Assembly (NCBI RefSeq): GCF_900637665.1 | Contig: NZ_LR134386.1 | Coordinates: 2,472,501-2,536,500 of the forward strand | Reading direction: 5' to 3' | DNA length: 64,000 bases | DNA from: Chryseobacterium nakagawai | GTDB lineage: Bacteria > Bacteroidota > Bacteroidia > Flavobacteriales > Weeksellaceae | Part shown: in pieces, positions 53,690 through 61,940 of the stretch | Layout of the letters: each line of letters opens with the position of its first letter | How positions within the stretch are numbered: the stretch's first letter is position 1 | Notes under the pieces: model-generated | Database searches by the model: none | Seen by the model: the letters and a program-made list of their open reading frames with translations, nothing else | Told to the model about the DNA's origin: nothing | Program-made: the position numbers and the translations under genes

Positions 53690-53697
53690 TATTTTTG
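53690..53697 (+). promoter_or_regulatory. -7 element of the DUF11 protein gene
   Basis: TATTTTTG fits TAnnTTTG, 19 nt before the ATG at 53717. No good -33 TTG is seen at the usual distance, which suits an activator-dependent promoter. Confidence 0.4.
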
Positions 53698-53716
53698 AAA
53701 TCTTAAATACACTAAC

Positions 53717-55201
53717 ATGAAAATCTATACTTTTTTTTTACTCAGGGTAGGGCTACTTACCCTTTCTTGCCCTATGCTCTGGGCTCAATCATCTCCCAAC
53801 TTAGAATTTGCAACCCAGCAAGGAGTTCAGAATCCACAAGGAAATGGACCTGCCTATAATGCCAGTATTAATTTGGTTAAAAATACTAATAACCCTAATG
53901 GAAATACTTATGTGGCTTATCAACCTAATCTAAAAGTAAATTTTTCAATCGTTGGTCAAAATTATAGTTCCGCAGTGATAATGGGATATAATATTAATGA
54001 TACCAGTATCCCTATTTATCCCAAAATGAATTATATTGGGACACCCTCAAACAATGACTTCACCTCATCAGGTGCTCCTATCGGAAAAGGGATATCGATT
54101 TCTAATAATAATGGATTATCCCTTTTTTATAATACGGCTGTACTTGGTAATAAATATACAGGTGGAACCTATCCAATGGCCGATCTTTTGATTAACTTTA
54201 ACCGTCCTGTTGATGATCCAATTTTACACATTGGCGCTATGGGAGCGTTTAAAGATCAATTGGGCCTTGCTGGAGGCTTTGATTTAATTGATTCAAATGT
54301 GCCGGTTACCTTTTCCCGGGTTTCTGGGAATAACTCTAATTTTTCCGTGACCACAACAAGCATAAGAAACTCGTCTATGCACCCTAATGACATAGGAACT
54401 GAATCTGCCTCCGGATCTGTGCGTGTTAATGGTAAAGGTATAACAGCAATGAGACTTAGAATGTCAGTCCGTGGTGATGGTGGACAATCAACTTGGGGAT
54501 TGGGCTCAGGAGATTTAATAACATTTGGAATTTCTGTACTTGAAAGCGATTTGGCTATCAGCACTTTTATTGATAATAATACTCCCTATTTCGACGATAT
54601 TGTTACGTTTACTGTAAAAGCGAAAAATTTAGGAGCATCTGACAATACTGATGTTCAGGTTGCTACTACAATCCCAGACGGATATGAAATTCTTACGGCA
54701 TCTACAGTTACAGGTGCTTTTGATGTAAATACAGGAATCTGGAATATTGGATCGTTGAATGATAATAGTGAGGTATATTTAACGATTAAGGCAAAGGTTA
54801 AAAGTTCAGGTTCATACACTTTAGCTGCCTCAATTTCTGGAGATCTTCGCGATCCCAATTTGGATAATAATCAATCTTCGATTACTCCTTTGATTGCAGG
54901 AAGAGCTGTTTGTTATAAGGATCCGAACAGGAGTGAGGTAGGCACTGACTCTCGATTTGGGATTACCACTTTACAACGTGCTGGAATCAATAATGGAAAT
55001 TGGCCCATGGTAAGAAAATCAGCATATCTAGTATTAGAGTCCAATAATAAAGGATTTGTGATTACCAGGATGACATCTGATCAGATCAGCAGTATAGTGA
55101 TACCAGTAGAAGGAATGATGGTTTACGATACCACCGAAAAATGTCTGAAATTATATTCAGATAATAGCTGGAACTGCTTTACCACAGCCACATGTCCTTA
55201 G
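53717..55201 (+). CDS. Secreted DUF11-domain surface protein (copy A)
   Basis: 494 residues with a signal peptide (to about 23). An N-terminal region of about 270 residues (NLEFATQQGVQNPQGNGPAY, then DDPILHIGAMGAF) leads to a DUF11-like Ig domain at about 275-385 (SDLAISTFIDNNTPYFDDIV, TIPDGYEI). The C-terminus KGFVITRMTSDQISSI and PVEGMMVYDTTEKCLKLYS, with conserved Cys, is widespread in Chryseobacterium surface proteins. It is paralogous to, and exactly as long as, the inverted gene at 56416. Confidence 0.8.
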   Translation: MKIYTFFLLRVGLLTLSCPMLWAQSSPNLEFATQQGVQNPQGNGPAYNASINLVKNTNNPNGNTYVAYQPNLKVNFSIVGQNYSSAVIMGYNINDTSIPIYPKMNYIGTPSNNDFTSSGAPIGKGISISNNNGLSLFYNTAVLGNKYTGGTYPMADLLINFNRPVDDPILHIGAMGAFKDQLGLAGGFDLIDSNVPVTFSRVSGNNSNFSVTTTSIRNSSMHPNDIGTESASGSVRVNGKGITAMRLRMSVRGDGGQSTWGLGSGDLITFGISVLESDLAISTFIDNNTPYFDDIVTFTVKAKNLGASDNTDVQVATTIPDGYEILTASTVTGAFDVNTGIWNIGSLNDNSEVYLTIKAKVKSSGSYTLAASISGDLRDPNLDNNQSSITPLIAGRAVCYKDPNRSEVGTDSRFGITTLQRAGINNGNWPMVRKSAYLVLESNNKGFVITRMTSDQISSIVIPVEGMMVYDTTEKCLKLYSDNSWNCFTTATCP

Positions 55202-55238
55202 AAATAAAATAATTTTTGATACTATTGATTTTTTTTTT

Positions 55239-55270
55239 AACCTGTGCAATACTATTTGCATGGGTTATTT
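55239..55270 (+). terminator. Intrinsic terminator of copy A
   Basis: AACCTGTGCAA (55239-55249) pairs with TTGCATGGGTT (55256-55266) with two G-T pairs, followed by ATTTTAT; 37 nt after the stop. Confidence 0.6.
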
Positions 55271-55731
55271 TATATTAATGAAGTGAGTCCGCTAATCATT
55301 TAAATACCAATTATTAGCTTTTAATCCATGCTCTTTTTATTTACATTATTTTTAATTCATTGATATTCTTTGTTTTAAATATGTAATTTAGGCTTTTCAA
55401 TATTTACCTAAGAAAAAGATGATTTGTGGATTAAACAATTAGATTATTGATTACCATTATAATCTAATTGGTTTTTAATGAGGACGATTGTTTTAAATAT
55501 CGTGCAATAAATAATAGTAAACTCAATCTTTCAAATTTTTCGATTACTTCTGTTTTTCATTTTATATTCATAATTATTTAATGGTAATAAAAGAATTGAA
55601 GAATTATTTCGTTACATAAAGAGCACATATGAAAATAATAGTTTATTGATGCCCATTGATTAAATATCATTTGTATCTTGGAATTTTAAGGTGTCTATTG
55701 AGGTAATAATGTGTTTAATTTAAACATGAAA

Positions 55732-55758
55732 TGGAAGCCTGTTTTAAACAGACTTCCA
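55732..55758 (-). terminator. Terminator-like hairpin of the convergent operon
   Basis: TGGAAGCCTGTT and AACAGACTTCCA pair with one mismatch. It lies about 100 nt after the stop codon of the minus-strand gene ending at 55857. Confidence 0.4.
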
Positions 55759-55856
55759 CCAATCCATCTCCACCTTTCATCGTAGTATGTTTGAGGTGAA
55801 GACTTTCTGTAAAATATATAATAACCTTTGTGTTTATTATTATAAGACCGTATTTA

Positions 55857-56396
55857 TTAAGGCATCCAATACGACCACTTATTCCCGTTAAAAACGGCAA
55901 GTCTCTTACTCCCGGTTTTATTAATATATACAATCATTCCGGGCGAGGGATCCGGAATGTTGTCCGTACTATCAACAGTAGGTAATACCATCGCTTTTGT
56001 TGAAGACTCCAAGATTAGAACACCTTCTGCAGATGATACATTTGATCCAATGATAGCCTTCGTGTTGTTCTGTTCAAAAACCTGAGCAGAGGTAGGCTGA
56101 ATTGTCATCTCAGAAGCAACATTAGCGTCCTGGCCACTTAAATCAGTCCAGGATCCATTATAATATTTGACACGTGCTTGAGATTCGTTGCTGACATCCA
56201 GTAAAAGAGTACCCTCTGCTGGAGAAGCAGGAAGAGTTCTTGTATATGGAATAATAATTCCTTTGTTCTGCCCTTCAAATTCCAGTAATACTGAAGCTTT
56301 GTTTGGTGCTATTCCATTTGTTCCACCAATAATAACCTGCCCGTTAAGAGCACTGATCGCTATTACTGCTAAAATTGAAAATAGATATTTCTTCAT
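55857..56396 (-). CDS. Small secreted fibre-like protein
   Basis: 179 residues with a signal peptide (MKKYLFSILAVIAISALNGQ) and a start VIIGGTNGIAPNKASVLLEF like truncated VGIN-type proteins. The C-terminal DPSPGMIVYINKTGSKRLAV, FNGNKWSYWMP is the same kind of end domain seen in the DUF11 proteins. It follows the inverted DUF11 gene by 19 nt and is probably in its operon. Confidence 0.75.
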   Translation of the reverse strand: MKKYLFSILAVIAISALNGQVIIGGTNGIAPNKASVLLEFEGQNKGIIIPYTRTLPASPAEGTLLLDVSNESQARVKYYNGSWTDLSGQDANVASEMTIQPTSAQVFEQNNTKAIIGSNVSSAEGVLILESSTKAMVLPTVDSTDNIPDPSPGMIVYINKTGSKRLAVFNGNKWSYWMP

Positions 56397-56415
56397 TATG
56401 ATTATTTTTTTTTAA

Positions 56416-57900
56416 TTATGGACATGTCGGTGTGGTAAAGCAGTTCCAGCTATTATCTGAATATAATTTCAGGCATTTTTGGGTGGTATCGTAAACCATC
56501 ATTCCTTCTACTGGTACCATTATACTGCTGACCTGATCGGATGTCATCCTGGTAATTACAAACCCCTTATCGTTGGATTCTAATACTAAATGTGCTGATT
56601 TTCTTGCCATTGGCCAATTATCACTGTTAGCACCTGCCCTTTTTAGTAATGTTATTCCGAATTTTGAGTCTGCGCCAATACTGGACCGATTGGGATCATT
56701 ATAACAGGCACATGGCTTTGGATTAACAGCTGGGGTTACTGATGAACTGTTATTTCCCGATATATGGTCAGATAAATTTCCTGAAATAGTGGCTATATTG
56801 GTATAATCTCCTGTACAATTTACTTTTGCAGTAACCGTAAGACTAGCTGTTATTCCGGCATTCATATTTCCTATCGTCCAATTTCCTGTTGAGCTGTTAT
56901 ATACTCCGGAATTGGTTGATGAGCCTATAAAAGTGTAGCCGTTAGGAAGTAAATCCGAAACTACCACATTCGTATTATGGGAAGGTCCATTATTAATGGC
57001 ATTGATAGTAAAAGCAACAATCGATTGTCGTTCAGGGTTAGGATTATTAATGGACTTTGTAACCGCCAGGTCACTCTCTAATGTCGAAATCCCCATTGTC
57101 ACCACATCTCCACTCTGCGTAGTCCAGGAAGTATCGTTCCCATCTCCTCTAGCTGTCATTCTCAATACAATGGTTGTAATTCCTTTTCCTGTAACGAGGA
57201 CAGATCCTGATGCCGAATTATTTCCGGTGGAGGTGGGATTAGCAGCTGTATTCTTAATGGAAGTGGAAGTAACTGTAAAACTATTTGAATTTCCGGATAA
57301 TCTGGAAAAACTAATAGGTACATTGGATGAAACATAATCAAAACCTCCTGTTAAGCCCAAATTATTTTGAAATCCTCCCATACCTCCAATATGAAGGATT
57401 GGATCGTCCACTGGTCTGCTGAATGTAATGGTTAAATCTGCCATTTGATAAGTCGCGTTAGTTGGTCTTCCGTTCAATGCTGCGGTGTTGAAGAATAGCC
57501 CCACACCTCTGTTGCTAGCTGTATTGATTCCAGTACCTGTTGACGCACCTGAAGCCGTAAAATTATTGTTAGCTGGTGATCCTGCTGAATTCATTAGGGG
57601 AAAGATAGGAGCAGATACATTTAGATTCGCATATCCAATTCTCCCCGCATTATTATACATTTGATTGGAAATTGCAAAAGTTACACTCAATGTAGGAGTA
57701 TAGGTTTGAAAAGTATTCCCAGAGGGGTTGTTGGGATTCTGTACAAAATTGATTATTGTATTGGTCACAGGGCCATTACCTGTGGGATTAGATGTTCCTT
57801 GGGCGGATGCAAATTCTAAATTTGGAGAATTTTGCGCTGCCGTTTCTATGCCCCTCAATAGAATCAAAACGAGAATTAAATTCCCAGCGAGCTTATTCAT
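56416..57900 (-). CDS. Secreted DUF11-domain surface protein (copy B, inverted)
   Basis: 494 residues, the paralogue of the gene at 53717 in opposite orientation: signal peptide, N-terminal region with DDPILHIGGMGGFQNNLGLT, DUF11-like domain (SDLAVTKSINNPNPERQSIV, DLLPNGYTF), and the same C-terminal domain (RMTSDQVSSIMVPVEGMMVY, DTTQKCLKLYSDNSWNCF). The last 190 coding bases are nearly identical to copy A. A CAAAATTA (57926-57933), the reverse of a TAnnTTTG element, is 25 nt upstream of the start. Confidence 0.8.
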   Translation of the reverse strand: MNKLAGNLILVLILLRGIETAAQNSPNLEFASAQGTSNPTGNGPVTNTIINFVQNPNNPSGNTFQTYTPTLSVTFAISNQMYNNAGRIGYANLNVSAPIFPLMNSAGSPANNNFTASGASTGTGINTASNRGVGLFFNTAALNGRPTNATYQMADLTITFSRPVDDPILHIGGMGGFQNNLGLTGGFDYVSSNVPISFSRLSGNSNSFTVTSTSIKNTAANPTSTGNNSASGSVLVTGKGITTIVLRMTARGDGNDTSWTTQSGDVVTMGISTLESDLAVTKSINNPNPERQSIVAFTINAINNGPSHNTNVVVSDLLPNGYTFIGSSTNSGVYNSSTGNWTIGNMNAGITASLTVTAKVNCTGDYTNIATISGNLSDHISGNNSSSVTPAVNPKPCACYNDPNRSSIGADSKFGITLLKRAGANSDNWPMARKSAHLVLESNDKGFVITRMTSDQVSSIMVPVEGMMVYDTTQKCLKLYSDNSWNCFTTPTCP

Positions 57901-58097
57901 TTTAGTGTTTAAAAAATTTCAAATGCAAAATTATATGCTTTACATATTATTGAAGTTTTTTAAATCATTCGCTTACTTATTTGCTTTATTATAATAACAC
58001 GAAATAAAAACAAAATATTTATTGATGAATACTTCCAACTTTTCAAACTGAGTATAAATGAAGTAGATTGTAATGGTAGCCTTATCTGTTTTTCTGA

Positions 58098-58346
58098 CAA
58101 ATTAAAAATGTTAAAAATGTTGATCCAAGCTTTCAATCTCGAAGTGGTTTTGTAAACGTATGGTATGTTGACAGTAGCTTCTACTTAAATAAAGATAAAA
58201 GTACATTCCTATCTTTTAGTTATTTTACATCGCTCCCTTATCATACTGTAAACAATGAAAATAGAACTGTAACTAATATTAATTCTAATACCAATCTTGT
58301 AAATGATATGCTCAGGTTAAAATCATTAACTGTTATCATCGGTTAG
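58098..58346 (+). pseudogene. Possible remnant of an outer-membrane barrel protein
   Basis: An open frame without a start (82 codons) reads FQSRSGFVNVWYVDSSFYLN and FLSFSYFTSLPYHTVNNENR, alternating aromatic beta strands as in the C-terminal part of Bacteroidota outer-membrane beta-barrel (TonB-receptor-like) proteins. Too short to be sure. Confidence 0.35.
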
Positions 58347-58604
58347 ATTCCAATTGTTATCTCGAAGTCCATGAGTGATATGGTGCATAATACTCATGAT
58401 AGATATTAAGTAGTGACTTTGAAAAATAATTGATTTTTTAGCATAGGGACTCCATAATTCTAGAGTGGGGTAAAGTTACAAAGATGATGACCTTGAGTAC
58501 TTTTCATATTATTCCTATTGGTTATTTCACATATATAAGTTGTTAGCTAGAAATAATAGAATTGTTTTTGCTTTACATATCGCTTCCAAATCTTTATGAA
58601 ATAA

Positions 58605-58745
58605 ATGAGGGCTACCGACATCCCTTCAACCGTAATCCATCATTATTTGGATGCATATATTTTTGAAAGAGATTTCCGAGCAACAGGAACTCCGGCAAAG
58701 GCTTTTGTTTATGGCGAAGTGTCTGAGTTAGTTTATGAAGTATAA
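58605..58745 (+). CDS. Small hypothetical open frame (46 residues)
   Basis: An ATG at 58605 opens MRATDIPSTVIHHYLDAYIF, ERDFRATGTPAKAFVYGEVS, ELVYEV. Composition is protein-like and it is distinctly more GC-rich than its surroundings, suggesting either a small gene or a 3' remnant of a larger one. No family recognised. Confidence 0.35.
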   Translation: MRATDIPSTVIHHYLDAYIFERDFRATGTPAKAFVYGEVSELVYEV

Positions 58746-59038
58746 TATTCTTCAATATTTAAATACAAAGGTGGGCAAACTCTAAGTTCCCATCTTTTGT
58801 TTTTGTAATTGTTTCAATCTTTAGCCTCAAGAAAAAATTCTTTATCGATTTATAATTTGCATAAGTTATGGCACAAATGAGATTATAAAGTTTTTATGGT
58901 TTGCATATAAATTTGCACCAGCATTAGTAGGTTTGGTAATTGTAAACGATTAAGCTGCCATAATAAACTAATGTTTGAATGTGAAAGACAAATCTAATAT
59001 ATGGCAATCATAGACTAACTTTAATTATTTAATACAGT

Positions 59039-59070
59039 GAGCTATTTCTTTCGAGATAGCTCTTGTTATT
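59039..59070. terminator. Isolated terminator-like hairpin
   Basis: GAGCTAT (59039-59045) pairs with ATAGCTC (59056-59062), followed by a T-rich tract. No gene ends upstream. Confidence 0.4.
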
Positions 59071-59610
59071 TTATTCTTTTTTTTAAAATCTTTCTTAAAA
59101 TAGTGGCTTATTTAAAAAATATAGGTTAATTAATTGTATGGTGTTTTTTCGTTTGGGAAGTATTTATCCTGAAATCTCTATGAATTTTTTTTACATTTTC
59201 CATAAGTTATTGGTTACACATTAGTTTTTATTGTGTCAGGTTATGCCGCTATATAACCGGAATATTGCTGAAATCAAGCTAATGATTTCAAAACTACTAT
59301 TAACCCGGATTCTAATTTTTAGGATCAGTGGCCAAAAACACATTATATTATAATGAGAATATTTAATGCTGTGATAATTTCCTTTTTCAGGAATTGTTGG
59401 ATTTATTGTTTGCTTTCATTACCTCAAAGATGACTTTATATTTACCTTTGAAATAGATTTACAATAAGTTAATGTAGTTTGTTAACTTACTGATAATCAG
59501 TATTATTTAAATGATAAATATGAGAAGACATCAAAGAAGAGTCCCTTAAGACGGGGTGTTGATTCCTATCGCTTGACATTAAAAGACTAACAAAAAATAA
59601 ATCAGAAAAT

Positions 59611-59769
59611 ATGAAAAAGCTTTAGTTAGCTGTATTTCTTGTATGTTCTGGCTTATGTATCTCATTTGCTCAGGGTACAGCGGTCTACTACCAATATGAT
59701 GAGGCTTACAGCCAAAGATATCGTGGACTTCAAAACAATACTATGCAGGCAAACGAAACTGTAGATTAG
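59611..59769 (+). pseudogene. Secreted-protein gene broken at codon 5
   Basis: ATG 59611 reads MKKL, then TAG, then continues in frame with a perfect signal peptide (LAVFLVCSGLCISFAQ) and GTAVYYQYDEAYSQRYRGLQ before stopping at about 59769. A nonsense mutation and a truncated 3' end make it a pseudogene. Confidence 0.55.
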
Positions 59770-59834
59770 CACCTCAATCAATTTTTTCATTCCAATCACC
59801 AATATAGGGATTGGGTTAGGCGAACGTTATTTTT

Positions 59835-60197
59835 ATGAAGCTGGGAGTTCTTAATAAAATTATTTACCCTACTGGCGGTTCTACGACTTATGAATATGAA
59901 CCTAATTATTTTTGGCAAAAGAATAGGAATTATCATTGAGTGTTTTTAGCGGAGGGGGCAGGAGCTTACGCACTTAAAGGCAATTCTGGATGTACAGATG
60001 AGGCCAGGCTTATTTTCCTTACCTCATACAAAACAAGAATATAACACATTGCACAGCAGGTGTTTGGTGTTATAAACTTTGATATTATGCTATCTGGTCA
60101 TCATAATTTAGGTCAGCCATTAACAGCAACGATTGATGTCGACGGAGAAGTCAAAACAGTTGATACAATATTTGAAAAACTTTTTATTAAAAAATAA
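59835..60197 (+). pseudogene. Rhs/YD-repeat protein remnant and following fragment
   Basis: The frame from 59835 reads KLGVLNKIIYPTGGSTTYEY, a sequence typical of Bacteroidota Rhs/YD-repeat proteins (K.G.L..I.YPTGG...YEYE), then stops at TGA (about 59939). The same frame continues to 60197 (LAEGAGAYALKGNSG; INFDIMLSGHHNLGQPLTAT; TVDTIFEKLF) with one further stop. The second part is not recognised. Confidence 0.5.
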
Positions 60198-60387
60198 CAG
60201 TCTTAATGAAGTTGTCTATAGGTAGCTCAAACTTATAAAATGTATGATTCGTAAAAATAGTGTTTTAAAAAGAAGTATTTGTTGCGAAGATCAATCTATT
60301 GATTGAAATATTCGAATACTAATGAAATAAATAACTTATAGAATGATACCAATAGTTCCTATCTATTCCATACTTTCTACTTTTGAA

Positions 60388-60440
60388 AAGTAAGCCATCT
60401 GCACTGTCATTAGTTAAAACTAGGGCAGTCTTTTTCATTT
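60388..60440 (+). ncRNA. Candidate small RNA, unit 1
   Basis: After TACTTTTG (60378-60385) a hairpin ACTGTC/GGCAGT with inner TAG/CTA (60403-60429) is followed by a T-rich tail. Size would be about 50 nt. No frame is conserved between the two units, which favours RNA over protein. Confidence 0.35.
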
Positions 60441-60577
60441 TTTTTTTAATATATAGATAATTCCAATTTCATTCTAATTTCAATTCTTTTTGGATTATCT
60501 TATATGAAAATCTTTAAGACTTACATTGGTTTATGTTTTTACCATTGAAATTTTAAAATTTCATGGACTTAGTTTTT

Positions 60578-60616
60578 AATAGGTTTTTCAGTCTTAAACT
60601 GAAAAACCTATTTTTT
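60578..60616. terminator. Intrinsic terminator, unit 1
   Basis: Perfect 15-bp stem AATAGGTTTTTCAGT/ACTGAAAAACCTATT with a 5-nt loop and a following T-run. Confidence 0.7.
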
Positions 60617-60785
60617 AGATAATTATTTGCGAAAGGATTACCCTTTTTTAATAAAAGACACAGCTATATATACTACCTTAAAATAAAGGACCTTTTTGTT
60701 ATTTCAAAAGGAAATACTGATGAAATAAATAACTTATAGAATGATACCAATAGTTTCTATCTCCCCAATACTTTATACTTTTGAA

Positions 60786-60838
60786 ATGTAAGTAAACGAC
60801 ACTGTCATTAGCTATAACTAGAGCAGTCTTTTTCATGA
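60786..60838 (+). ncRNA. Candidate small RNA, unit 2
   Basis: TACTTTTG (60776-60783) and hairpin ACTG (60801-60804) with GCAGT (60823-60827) and a TCTTTTTC tail repeat the arrangement of unit 1; the paired bases are kept although the loop differs. Confidence 0.35.
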
Positions 60839-60991
60839 TTTTTCCGACAGATAGGTATCCCCCTAATACCATTTAAATCTTTTATCTCGTTGGATTAGTT
60901 GTACGGAAATCTCTATGAATAATTTTGGTCTTGTTTATTCCAATTGAATTTTAAGAGTTTTTCAGTAAATAGTTTTTTTTTCATAAGCCAG

Positions 60992-61026
60992 GGTTTTTCA
61001 GTTTCAGAACTGAAAAACCTTTTTAT
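60992..61026. terminator. Intrinsic terminator, unit 2
   Basis: GGTTTTTCAGTT (60992-61003) with AACTGAAAAACC (61008-61019), loop TCAG, then TTTTTATTTT. Confidence 0.7.
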
Positions 61027-61079
61027 TTTAGATAAGCATTTCTATCTACAATAAGGAGATTATAAGCTTAAGAGGAGCT

Positions 61080-61331
61080 ATGGAAAGATTGAGTGAAAAT
61101 AGAAGTCTTGCATTTGGTATACTGGAAAATAAATTGGATATGTTGACTGATCTAAGTTATGTATATGATTCATCGGAGACGCTTCAAAAAAGTGTGGTGT
61201 TCGATAACAATCTTTATTATGAAAATCGAATCTTTCGAATACCTACCATGATGAAAATATTGTTGCATAATTATTTAAAAATGAAGGATAAAGGACTGCT
61301 TATATACAAAAAAAAGAGGGTCTTTTATTAA
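61080..61331 (+). pseudogene. Possible C-terminal remnant of a site-specific recombinase
   Basis: 83 residues from ATG 61080. LTDLSYVYDSSETLQKSVVF, DNNLYYENRIFRIPTMMKIL and LKMKDKGLLIYKKK resemble the C-terminal end of Bacteroidota serine recombinases (a helix, then [FL]..NLYY..G.YRTPT and MK.KG.L.Y.K). The catalytic N-terminal domain is absent. The frame runs into a hairpin and lies next to a tRNA-end-like sequence, as expected for an integrase at the end of an element. Identity is uncertain. Confidence 0.4.
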
Positions 61332-61342
61332 AAGACCCTCTC
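61316..61342. terminator. Intrinsic terminator hairpin
   Basis: AGAGGGTCTTTT (61316-61327) pairs perfectly with AAAAGACCCTCT (61331-61342). It overlaps the end of the 61080 frame. Confidence 0.65.
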
Positions 61343-61343
61343 A

Positions 61344-61358
61344 GCGGAGAGTGAGGGT
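61344..61358. mobile_element. Possible att remnant: tRNA-Ser 3' end (antisense)
   Basis: AGCGGAGAGTGAGGG is the reverse complement of a tRNA-Ser-like 3' end: T-stem CCCTC, acceptor ACTCTCC, discriminator G, then C. The sequence diverges just where the T-loop should begin, so no tRNA is present. Short tRNA-end copies are typical crossover sites of integrative elements. Confidence 0.4.
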
Positions 61359-61513
61359 TTTTGTAACTTCTTCTCGTCCTTTTATTGATAAGCATTTCGC
61401 TGTAGCATCTTGTGAAAGGCCTTAAATAGGGCATTTGCAAAAAGCGGTAAAATCCAATATAAAAATTTTACGTAGTAAAAGTAGAATTTTTCGTTCGGAT
61501 TTGCAAGTAAAGA

Positions 61514-61807
61514 TTGCTAAATTTTGAACACTTTTTTTCAAATTCATATTTGGAATTTAATACTCTACTTTCTAAATATTTTTATTATTCGAAGGATAAA
61601 GTAAATTTTTATTTATATCATTATCAAAAAAGGGTATCAGGTATACCAAGGTTCAAACTAGTTGATAATCCTCAAATTTGCATTAAAAACTACAGTGAAT
61701 TCATCATTCATTTTCACAAATATCAAAGAAATTGCAATTATGGTTCCAGAATACTTTTGAGTCTAGCTTATAAACTTCAAAGTATACTGTATAATAGATT
61801 ATTTTAA
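61514..61807 (+). CDS. Hypothetical open frame (97 residues)
   Basis: The frame opens with TTG at 61514 and no ATG near the start. It reads YYSKDKVNFYLYHYQKRVSG and YSEFIIHFHKYQRNCNYGSR, rich in Tyr and Lys. No family recognised and no start signal seen; may be a real small gene or an accidental frame in AT-rich DNA. Confidence 0.3.
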   Translation: MLNFEHFFSNSYLEFNTLLSKYFYYSKDKVNFYLYHYQKRVSGIPRFKLVDNPQICIKNYSEFIIHFHKYQRNCNYGSRILLSLAYKLQSILYNRLF

Positions 61808-61940
61808 TTTAACCCAAGTATATTTTTCCAAAGAAGTTCATCTAAAAAGCAATATGTACATTTTTTAAGCAACGATTAAAATATTGATCATATAATAATA
61901 GTAATAGATTGTTAATATGTGATTTTCTTAATCAAAACAA

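Larger units (their letters stand above)
55202..55856. other. Intergenic region with three hairpins
   Basis: 655 bases without a supported gene. It holds the terminator of copy A at 55239-55266, an isolated perfect 12-bp hairpin, CAATTAGATTAT (55436-55447) with ATAATCTAATTG (55459-55470) before GTTTTT, and a hairpin at 55732-55758 that may end the convergent operon. Confidence 0.45.
60315..61070. repeat. 398-bp tandem duplication of a non-coding module
   Basis: Two units start alike, TGAAATAAATAACTTATAGA at 60323 and again at 60721, a period of 398 bases. Each has in order a TACTTTTG element, a hairpin with a T-run, about 140 AT-rich bases, and a second strong hairpin: AATAGGTTTTTCAGT with ACTGAAAAACCTATT (60578-60612) in unit 1, GGTTTTTCAGTT with AACTGAAAAACC (60992-61019) in unit 2. 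Similarity is high at the ends and weaker in the middle. Confidence 0.7.
57901..61079. other. Gene-poor region with fragments, hairpins and a tandem duplication
   Basis: About 3.2 kb without an intact recognisable gene. It contains the fragments, hairpins and repeats listed separately below. Outside these the sequence is AT-rich and closed in all frames. It looks like an old insertion or scar of lost surface/Rhs-type genes. Confidence 0.6.

Noticed and set aside
61344..61358. A functional tRNA-Ser gene
   Set aside because: Only the last 15 bases are present; T-loop, anticodon and D arms are missing.
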